Positions 55,888 through 64,000 of a stretch of 64,000 nucleotides of DNA are shown piece by piece. The stretch spans positions 186,001-250,000 of the forward strand of contig JAODTK010001255.1 in assembly GCA_026419785.1 (NCBI GenBank). Direction: 5' to 3'. Position 1 is the first letter of the stretch. Every line of letters begins with the position of its first letter. The translations under genes and the position numbers were made by a program. The notes beneath the pieces are model-generated. The model did not search any database and was not told the DNA's origin. It saw nothing but the letters and a program-made list of their open reading frames with translations. This DNA comes from Sclerodactyla briareus. Its lineage: Eukaryota > Echinodermata > Holothuroidea > Dendrochirotida > Sclerodactylidae.

Positions 55888-57642
55888 TGGAAGCCGAAAA
55901 CGCACGTTATTTGGCGGACAAATAGGTAGGACGTAAATTTGAATGTGACGATGTTCGACTAACAAGGTGGTGATGTATTTTTCATCTGGCGATGTCAATT
56001 ATCATGTGGCGATGTCAGTCATCCTGTGACGTAAAATTGAATGTGGCGATGATACTGTAACAGTGACGATGTTCGACCCACAATGTAGTGATGTTATTTT
56101 TCGTCTGGCAATGTAAATTATCATGTGACGATGATCCAATGTTCATGGGACGATGCAATCATTCGGTGGTGGTGATTCACAGCTGGCGGAATGTAAACAT
56201 CTGTTGGACGCTATACTGATCAGCGTGAACGATGAAAAATAGTATTTGACGATTATTTTTAATTCGACGATGTGAGCTAAAGTGCTGGCGCTAGTATCTT
56301 ACCTGACAGATTGCCGTTTTCGCGAAGTTCACATCAGTTGGCGATTGTAAAATAATCGTGTGACGATGTAAAGCGAGAGGTGGCGATGTAAAACGAGAGG
56401 TGGGTCGATGTAAAGCGAGAGGTGGCGATGTAAAACGAGAGGTGACGCTGAACCCAGGGCGTTAAGGGGGTTTGGGTTGGGGGATCTATGCTTACTGTGT
56501 GGTGGGGGGTGTTTGTGGGAGGGTTCTGATTTGCCGACAAATAGTAAATGCAACGACTGAAGGGGGTGTTCCCACTCCCCCTTGGAAATATTTGGAATAT
56601 TTTGGTTTTGATATATAATTTTTTTATGGCAGACCTTGGCTGACCTTGGTGCATGTATTTGCTTTGCCGACATGACTGAAATGAGTGCCTCTCAGGCTCA
56701 AGCTGTTGCAATCAGTGGTGGTGGCAGGAGATTAGGTGACATGTAGGGCATGGTTATTGATCGAAATAAGGGTCCTCTGGAAAATTTTGGAGTACTGGAT
56801 CATCTTCACATGCACAGAGGTAACTTCTGATGTGATTCCTACTCACGAATTAATATTTTTCAGGTTAATAGTTCCTGAACAGACACACTCACAAATATTA
56901 AGCGCCATTGTCCAACCCTGAGTTTTGTACCTTTATTTTTTCGGTTAGAGCTCCTATTTGGGCAAACGAAAAACAGGCAAAATAATTGTCAGAACACTAC
57001 TGTCAGTTTACAGTTCTTCGAAATTCGAATACTGTTTTATTGATTGAAACTACAGTAAGTTTTATCAGTTGCCTGCCAGGTGTTTCTGCGATTTTAAAAT
57101 TGCTGAAAAATCTGGGTTGAAGTTAAATAAATGGAATTAGCCTAATGTGTTTGGCATAAATAGTTTGGATTTATTGAAATTGTGCCAAGTGACAAAAAGT
57201 AACGAGAAAATAGGGTCCAAGCTTTTAGTATTATTATTATTGATAGTAATATTCATATCACGAATCCGAGTTGTGTAGCCCTGGATTCAGCGTCGCCTCG
57301 GGTTTTATCATCTCAACCTCTCGTTTTACCACATCGTCCCCTCCTCTCCGTTTACTCGTCAAATACTTATTTACTTCATCGGGGCACGTGTAAAGTATAG
57401 CGTCAATGGATGGTTCACATCGGCCATCGTCCAACCATATCACCACAGAATAGATTACATCGTCACTAAAAATTTACATCGTCACATGAGTGAATGCATC
57501 GCCACATGATCTCTACATCGCCACCAGGACAAATAACATCACACAGTGTGTCGAACATCGTCACCTGTTACATTTATCTCGCCACATTAAACTTCCGTCC
57601 CTACCTATTTGTCGCCAAATAACGTTGCCGTTTTCGCGTTCC
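55888..57642. mobile_element. ~1.75-kb fold-back element with minisatellite arms
   Basis: Left-arm words (GCCGAAAACGCACGTTATTT then GGCGGACAAATAGGTAGGAC, 55889-55930) recur inverted at 57594-57640 (GTCCCTACCTATTTGTCGCC then AAATAACGTTGCCGTTTTCG). Inward, the left arm is built of GTGACGATGT / GTGGCGATGT units, and the right arm (57460-57590) of ACATCGTCAC / ACATCGCCAC units. Further in, AAAACGAGAGGTgACGCTGA (56433-56452) matches the inverse of 57287-57340. The unpaired middle is about 56470-57280. Long inverted repeats of tandem units around a short core are the foldback-element architecture. No transposase is seen. Confidence 0.8.
56354..56446 (+). repeat. Four 20-bp tandem units with alternating variants
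   Basis: GATGTAAAGCGAGAGGTGGC and GATGTAAAACGAGAGGTGG alternate (AG, AA, AG, AA), giving a 40-bp higher-order period. They lie in the left arm of the fold-back element. Confidence 0.9.
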
Positions 57643-57649
57643 ATAGCTG

Positions 57650-58780
57650 AGTGCCCTCTAGTTTTATACCAGGTGAGCTGGCGGATACGTCTGACTGGCT
57701 CATGTCTTAACTGTAAAACGTTATATACGACGTACTCCGTAGAAAGGTTGCGCATGCTACGACGTGCACGCTGCGGCGGGCGGGGGAATGCGGTGTGGGC
57801 ATGTCAGTATGTTTGGAATATACAGTTCTCACACACGAACATAGGCCTATTTAAGCATAAAGGCGACAAGAGCGCTGGGTTGTCTCGATTTCAGTTTCCC
57901 TCAGTGTCGTATAAAATGGAAACAGAAAAATAGTCCCTTTTTTCAATACAGTCTGTGTCCCAGAATGAAAGTCCGGAACTTAGTTCACGGGAAATACATT
58001 ACAGAACTAGGCTGTGCCTACTACGGCGCGGGAAAAGGGTATATATTATCAAAAGTAAATGTATATTATCCAATTCAAGTAACGTTCAAGGAAATATACT
58101 GTGTTGCAAGAGTTATTCATGTTTCACACTGGAATATATATGTGCAAAAAAAACGAAAACAAAAATGAATCTACGTTACTGTACTGTACTGTTATGTACT
58201 GAGGGTACCTGAGGGACACTCTGTCAACCTGCAACCGAAGCTTGTTTCCGTATCAGATGTTATCAGTGATAAGGATGCATAGCAGAGGAAATAAGCATCA
58301 TGGTTACCGGTGCACTTGATGTTGGTTCAGATCATCTTCACAAAGTTTGACCACCGTCTTGAGTGGAGTTCGGTCAGTGGGACTGGCGAATTCGAAACTA
58401 GAAAGTGCGGTGTATGTTGAAATAATAAAACATATAGACGGCTGTACGAGGGTACGTTTGCCACCAGTAGTACTTTGGTATAGCGTCAAATCCTTCCACG
58501 AAGATGTTCCACGAATCACCCCAAAAATAGAGCTCTGTTCCGGGGAATGGCAGTTTTATAAATTTCTTAGCCCTTAATCAGTGAAATATAAATGGATGGA
58601 ATAATTTCATCCATTTTACTCCGCAGAAGATCCCAGAGCCAGTCGCACACATCACTCAACGGATTCTTGTTGTGGAAACATTTAACTGATTAAACCGAAC
58701 TGAAACAGTTTCCCACGAATAGTTGAAACGATGAATTATTCACCTACTGAAACGACAGAAACAAAGGCTACGTTGATAAT
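57650..58780. other. Spacer; no supported gene
   Basis: The 147-codon plus frame at 57490-57933 starts inside the fold-back arm and is not convincing. A TACTGTACTGTACTGT run lies near 58175-58200. Confidence 0.4.
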
Positions 58781-58784
58781 AGGT

Positions 58785-59085
58785 ATTTTCGTTGATAATA
58801 TATTGGTGGAAGAGCAAACAATTTTCGTTGCCAACATATATTGTGTTGCAAACATATTAGGGTTGCAACAAATTATTTGTTTTGCAAATGAAATATATCC
58901 CCTATATCGTTTCATTGGGAAACATATTCCTTTTACGAACAATATCACCGTCGAAAAAACATATTTGTGCTTCCCCCCCCCCCCCCAGAAATATTTTTTT
59001 CTTCAGAGAAACAGTATTTTCCATTGTAAACAAATATTTCCACGATCGGGAAATATATATTGATTTGCGAATGAATATGGTTTTA
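58785..59085 (+). repeat. Degenerate ~19-bp minisatellite, TTG-AAACATATT-like
   Basis: Variants such as GTTGCCAACATATATTG, GTTGCAAACATATTAG, TTTGCAAATGAAATATAT, TTGGGAAACATATTCC, TCGAAAAAACATATTTG and TTGTAAACAAATATTTCC follow every 16-22 bases, interrupted by a 14-base C run at 58973-58986. Frames across it (58731-59063) are repeat translations. Confidence 0.65.
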
Positions 59086-59345
59086 AATAGGATGAATTCC
59101 TCCCATCGCCATATTTGAACGATAGATTAATTTCTCCCTGATAACATATTCCATTGTCTCGCGCCGATCGTAACACAAGGGCTGTTGACAGTTGTTCAAT
59201 TTCCTCAGGTTGGCCTGGTCAGAAAAGTGATTCTAGACGTGGTAAAATTTTCCCTAATTCCGAACTGAGAAATAAAATATGCGATTTCGGATTTTTGCTG
59301 GGAGGAGGATCTCGTACATGAGCACCATACATGTTGTGTAGAACC

Positions 59346-59475
59346 TACACAGCACGAGTAATAGCACACCTACCCGGGGTGTGCCAGACTATAAACATGA
59401 TTGTGTAATTTCTTACCGACACCGGGATAGGTGTGCTAGGTACACAACATTTTAAGAGCGTAGGTAGCATCGACA
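59346..59475. mobile_element. ~130-bp MITE, copy 1 (ACACCGGGATAGG ends)
   Basis: The left arm (GTAATAGCACACCTACCCGG) is the approximate inverse of the right arm (ACACCGGGATAGGTGTGCTA, 59419-59438). The same arms occur at 63318-63492. No coding. Confidence 0.7.
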
Positions 59476-59479
59476 ATTT

Positions 59480-60755
59480 GACATTAAAATCAAAATTGTA
59501 CGACAGTTCCCTGAGTACTTCTGAGACTATGCCCCTTTCACGATAACTCTCGGGGACTGTCGCAGTCGCCGTCGCCGTCGTCCGCACGACGACGTCACGT
59601 AGCCGAGTTCGAGGCAGTTTGGTAGTGAGAGTTAGAAATGATCGTGAGTTATTGGGTTGCCCTACGGAGAGGAATATTACACTTTTCAAATAAACGACAA
59701 TAACGACAGTGCCTTTTCAGTATTTATAATTACTTCAGTTCACCCACAGTTCACATATAAAACAAGTTTACTGAGACGATATACGGTTGGTCCCAGCTGC
59801 ACCACCTCCGTGAATGTTCTAGAAGTGCGTCCCCACTAGTAGTGTGTTACCGAAGTATTCGGACGGCAGGGTAACACAGGGGGTGTTCCCCATTATCCCT
59901 TAATGCTTTCCGATGAATGACTTGTAAGAGCGAGTTTTTTGAGCGCCTGGTCTGCCCATACCTTTTACCGGGAAGATACGCGTGATAAAGAGGACTAGTC
60001 ATGGTGAAAACTAAGGGTGAAGCGATACGACATGTGCAGTAGGCAGGTACAGTAGAGATACCGATTATCTATTTCTGAGCTGTCTTTTTCCTGCGCCTCA
60101 TGTTCAAAGTAAAGGGGGGGGGGGGATTAAACGGGGGCAGACATGTAGGAAGAGTATGTTGGATGGAAATTTCACAACGCATCCAGGCGTTGACCGTTCA
60201 AAATCGGAGCCAAAAAAATTGGGGGAAAAAATTTGGCCAGAGTTGTAGACAGAATATTTCTCTCTGTCTGAATGCATGGAATTCAGGATAATATATTGCT
60301 TATCGTCTTATCATAAAAATATTCCTTGGGGCGGCGCGCCTTGCCGCCAGCCCCCCTCCCCGCCCCCCCCCCTGACTACGGGCTGTCATTATAGGTTCTG
60401 AAGCTTCCCTTCAACCCTTGCTACCTTGGTTTTGAAGTCTTTTGTTGTGATATACTTATCGTTCGTATATGTTCCTGAAAAAAAAAACGAAATATAGGTT
60501 AATCCTTCAGTACTGTCCATATACTACACACCATCGTTATAAACCCCCCCCCCCCCCCGCCTATTACAACCATGTATTGTAGACTCCCTAACACTCCTGT
60601 AGCCAGTCGAGTTTTTTACTTAGCCAGTTGGACGTTCTGAGGTTTCTCCCTGGGGGTGGCGTTTGTTGTATGTGAGGTCTGATTTGAATAGCATTGAGAA
60701 TACATGATAGTGGTGTAGACAATAAAGTCAATTGTTTTGGGTGAAATTCCGTTCA
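59480..60755. other. Spacer; no supported gene
   Basis: It includes a GTCGCCGTCGCCGTCGTCC stretch near 59565-59583, G run at 60114-60124, C runs at 60362-60371 and 60545-60557, and GGCGGCGCGCCTTGCCGCC near 60331-60350. These look like edges of further dispersed repeats. Confidence 0.4.
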
Positions 60756-60759
60756 ACGC

Positions 60760-63135
60760 TCCAGGTATACCCAGATCTTTACTAGTTCGCGTCGTTTGTC
60801 GTTCTCCCACCAGCCTGAAAGCAATAACTCGCTACTTTTCGACGTTGCTTTAATTCTCCGATAAGAATCACGATTATTATGGGTGATTTCAATTATCGAG
60901 ATATTTCTTGGTCTGATGGTAGTCGTGGTAGTCAAGGGACTAACTTTTTTTTTAAATGTCAATGAAGATTGTTTCCCCTCGCAGCTCGTTCATTTTCCTA
61001 CCAGAAAAGCAAAAATTCAAAATTAGTTCTGAGTAGTGACCCGGTGTCCGTGGATAAGTAGATATTTTGATAAGTGTGGTGCGAGTGATCGCGATATTAT
61101 AGCTTTTGATCTGTCTTGTCATGTTAATAGTCCACAGAGCGTTGAGCTTGCTCCTTGTTTCCCGAGAGCGATTTGGATGGCAGTCCTGGGTTTTGAGTAA
61201 TGTAGATGGGCTGAACTGTTAGAATGCTGTTGACCGTGGAAGGGTTCCATTGAAAAGTTAACGAGCTATGAAAGTTTACGTTCCTTGGAAAAAGCGTCGC
61301 ACTAAGAACAACAGGCATTGTTGTTGGAGGAGGTTTTTCTGGCATGAATGTAAGAGACAGTCTATGGAGACTTTCTCGTTCTCCTGGTTCCTTGTCTGAT
61401 TTAGATACGGTCAACTTTCGGGCAAGCACAGTCAACGTTTAGTTCTGGTGCTGAGCCTCGATTTGGAGGCAGAGGTGCTTCTAATATAAGCAACAATCCC
61501 ATGCGTGTTTCTCTTATGTTAGGGGAAGCAGAAAGTGAAGGACAGCATCGGTTCAATGTTAGTGTCCGATCAGGTTATACAACCAACGATAGTCAGGAGA
61601 TGGGCTAGCGTTCTCAATAACTACATTCGTCGGACGTTCCCCCAACCTCAGGAGAATTTGGATAATTTCAGCGATCTCGGGGTGGTCTGTGCCTCAAATA
61701 CTATGGGAATAAGTATGTTCGCATGATGTGATGAAGGAGAAGTTGTTGTCTGTTCCATTGCTTATGATTTTCAAAAGACACCAAAGAGGTGATTTTCAGA
61801 GGGTTGGCAGAATTTTGAGGGGGCAAAGGTTCTTCCTTGTAATACAGGCCAGTCAGTCTATAGTGTTGTCTGCAAGGGGTTAGAATCCATATTCAAGATC
61901 ATATGGTCGATTTTCAAAGTATATTATAATTTGGGGTTCTCAGCATGGTGTTAGAAAAAATCTCTCAGAACTTATGGAAGATGTTACGAGTGCAGTTGAC
62001 AACGGCAGTGTGTTGATATAATTTTTAGAAAATTGAGGAAAAGTTTTGGCATCAAGAGGAATACTCTCAAGTGGATTTGTCAGTGGCTTAATTCTTAATG
62101 GGGAACAACGAGGTTGTCACCAAGGGCGTTCGTTCTCATTGCAAAGGTCCTAGTGGTGTTTCCTAGGAATTGGTACTTGGTTCATTATTTTCCGGGGGAT
62201 ATGACGATCGTGAAAAGTCGGTGCATTCCAGAGTTACAGAGATTAACAGATTTGCGGACGACCCAAGTTGTTTTGTATCGGGAGGTTGCTTCGAACGAAG
62301 ATTTGCAATTGTTCAAGGAATCTTGCTATTTTTGCAAATGGTCTAACGGTATAATTGCAAAGTTTTTCATTATGCGATAAGTTGCAAAGGTATTATGCAT
62401 GTCGTTTCTACAATCGCAACGCTTCGTTCAAGTTAAATGGTCAAAATAATCATAGGCGATTCAGAAAATGATTCCGGAGTTCATTCGGAGTCTTCTTTGA
62501 ACCCCGTAAAGCAGGTGCTGGAGAGCTGTGGGAAAGGTATTGGATTCTTGGCTGATTAGACGTCATCCCCAAGTTTCTGATAATAAAGATATGTGTCAGT
62601 CTGTTGAATCAACGGGTGAGACCCTCACTTGGTAGTATTCTGTCCAAGTATGGAATCTTACTCCTCGCAAGATGAGAAGGTAATTGAAAACGTTAAGCGG
62701 ATTGCTACTAGATTAATTCATTTCCTTAGAGATTTACCTTACATGGAAAGTTTAATGCGTCTAGGTTGACTTCATGGGCTGAAAGGAATTCCGAGGGGTG
62801 ATGATGCAGGTTTCTAAGATTGTTCATGGTTAAGATGGCCTCTCTTTTCACTAGATTTTGAGTTCCCAATTTGCCACCAAAGGGCAATTGCTTCAAGCTT
62901 TGTGACAAACGCTGTAGATCGGCCATTCGTAAATATTTCTCTCGCAGGTGAGTTATTAGTGGGGGAATAGCCTTTCTGGGATTGTTTGTTCTGTTTTTAG
63001 CGTGTGAATGCGTTCAAGAACGGTTTTTGACTAGTTTCGGACTTACGGGCGAATTCAATGCAATTATTTAGGCACCTGGGTTATTTCGGGGTCTTCGTGA
63101 GGATTTTGTCCTTCCTGACCCCGTTTCATGAAATA
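60760..63135 (+). pseudogene. CR1/Jockey-like LINE, family 1 copy 3 (best preserved)
   Basis: It contains, in order: the end of the endonuclease domain with MGDFNYRDISWSDGSRGS (GDFN at 60882-60893), FPTRKAKIQN and VLSSDPVSVD; a linker whose frames include VKDSIGSMLVSDQVIQPTIV (61538-61597); then VLSARG, SQHGVRKN, LMEDVTSAVDNGS of the RT fingers. An intact FADD catalytic box lies at 62250-62261, with LNGQN near 62435, RFTLHGKFNASRL near 62735 (equivalent to RDLPYEERLRRL) and FFSRRVISGG near 62940. The 3' UTR includes AGGATTTTGTCCTTCCTGAC and ends near GAAATAAACGC. It needs many frame changes, so it is inactive, though nearly full-length from mid-endonuclease onward. It probably represents the family better than copies 1 and 2. 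Confidence 0.85.
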
Positions 63136-63317
63136 AACGCTATCGACGTCTCTAAACGTTCTCCAAAAACTAACCGTAGAGTTAAACGGGGGTAGGTACT
63201 AAGTTCCTTTCTCGGCCTGGGTTTTTTGTGGGTGTGTGTCGTGCGGGTGGTGGGGGTGTATGTGGTGTGGTTTGGCTGTGTTCTCCGTGACGCGCCTTCT
63301 AAAATGCTAATGGTGTG
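63136..63317. other. Spacer with GTGGGTGTGTG-rich stretch
   Basis: A GT/GG-rich low-complexity run at 63226-63275; otherwise nothing. Confidence 0.5.
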
Positions 63318-63492
63318 TGAACCTACATAACACTGTATAACACGAGCACACCATCCCGGTGTTGTGTAAAGATATTAACCATTGTGTAAAATATCACACA
63401 TAATTGTTTGCAGATTTTATTAAACACAGTGTTGTGTAAATTATTCGCAACACCGGGATAGGTTATTATACACCATTTTTAGGAGTGTGATA
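63318..63492. mobile_element. ~170-bp MITE, copy 2 (ACACCGGGATAGG ends)
   Basis: The left arm (GAGCACACCATCCCGGTGTT then GTGTAA, 63343-63369) pairs with the right arm (CGCAACACCGGGATAGGTTA, 63447-63466). Internal TTGTGTAAA words recur three times. It is the same family as 59346-59475. Confidence 0.75.
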
Positions 63493-63805
63493 GTAATGAT
63501 ATCAACAGAGGTGGACTAATTGTATTCTGTTTCTGACAACCCATTTCCATAATTGAAAGGAATTGCCTCTCGATCTAAAAAACTTTTCTTCAACCTGGTT
63601 ATAGTAATAAGATTGGCCATTCTGCCATTGTCGGTGCTGAGTTAGTTGACAGCAGGAACAATCTGAAAATTATCGTTGTAGAAACCTGTATACCATCTGT
63701 GATGTTGTGTACGCACGTTTGGCCTCCATTAAAAGACCGAGTTTCAAATGCGAAAAACCGCGTTTGGTAGATATACGACGGACTCACCTAGTCTGAAGTT
63801 TGATC
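63493..63805. other. Spacer; nothing recognised
   Basis: Only a 62-codon minus frame that I cannot assign. Confidence 0.4.
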
Positions 63806-63872
63806 TCCACTCTGAAAAACATCCGGGTCGAATTTACCTAAAACTGGGTCAGGAGGGAACTGAACCATTTTG
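63806..63872 (+). mobile_element. Fragment of the 42.6-kb MITE family
   Basis: CACTcTGAAAaACATccGGGTCGAATTtAC-TA-A-tTGGGTCaGGAGGGA matches the inverse of 42719-42780. Only one arm is visible before the window ends. Confidence 0.6.
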
Positions 63873-64000
63873 TTTCGCATGTGAAAAAGGTGCAGAAAGA
63901 GACTTACCCGTGTAGGTGGTGTCTGTGGGTGTGTTATGTAGGTGGGTGAGGGTCATGGGCGCGTGATCCGTTGAAAAGTGGGGGGACATTGTCATTTTGG

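Noticed and set aside
57490-57933. 147-codon plus frame
   Set aside because: Begins within the inverted minisatellite arm of the fold-back element, and the rest has no recognisable domain.
1-64000. A defence island, prophage, toxin system or biosynthetic cluster
   Set aside because: No operon-like gene runs or recognisable prokaryotic or viral protein families; the only clear coding relics are LINE proteins.

Overview
This window reads as gene-poor, repeat-dominated nuclear DNA from a metazoan, most likely a marine invertebrate. The reasons are several degraded Jockey/CR1/L2/Rex1-type LINEs, tRNA-derived SINE heads, fold-back MITEs, many microsatellites and long G/C homopolymers, with no operons, no ribosome binding sites and no long intact ORF. 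I cannot name the species; an echinoderm, hemichordate or cephalochordate is a guess from repeat flavour only. The longest open frame (25918-26484) is about what chance allows. Almost every LINE is shifted between frames every few tens of codons, and the 4.1-kb tandem duplication differs between its copies mostly by 1-3-base indels. Old decay or an unpolished long-read assembly, or both, would explain this.

Layout. 1-330: degenerate ~60-bp minisatellite. 648-8878: two head-to-tail copies of a ~4.1-kb non-coding unit, each carrying an ~84-bp minisatellite and a reverse-strand copy of an AGGTCA-rich repeat. 9.4-12.9 kb: LINE endonuclease fragment (minus), a three-unit AGGTCA repeat array (plus), and a Rex1-like LINE (plus) split by a ~0.9-kb GC-rich insertion with a tRNA-like SINE head. 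12.9-20.2 kb: a hairpin repeat, a duplicated ~510-bp block, and a 5'-truncated LINE starting where the second block stops. 20-38.9 kb: mostly featureless DNA with a few open stretches on the minus strand that could be exons.

38.9-50.6 kb: an 18-bp minisatellite, TIR elements with TTAA at several edges, a ~430-bp degenerate direct repeat ending in a perfect 28-nt palindrome, LINE fragments and a second repeat family with nuclear-receptor-type half-sites. 50.6-57.6 kb: an L2-like LINE on the minus strand interrupted by an (ATT)n-tailed insertion, an X-box-like palindrome, a CR1-like LINE fragment with a tRNA-headed SINE nested in it, and a ~1.75-kb fold-back element made of minisatellite arms. 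57.6-64 kb: another degenerate minisatellite, two copies of a small MITE, and the best-preserved CR1-like LINE (endonuclease, RT and 3' end).

No host gene is identified with confidence and no cooperative pathway is evident. The most notable signals are the dispersed AGGTCA direct-repeat arrays, which match hormone-receptor response-element geometry, the nested insertions that give relative ages, and the set of inverted-repeat elements.
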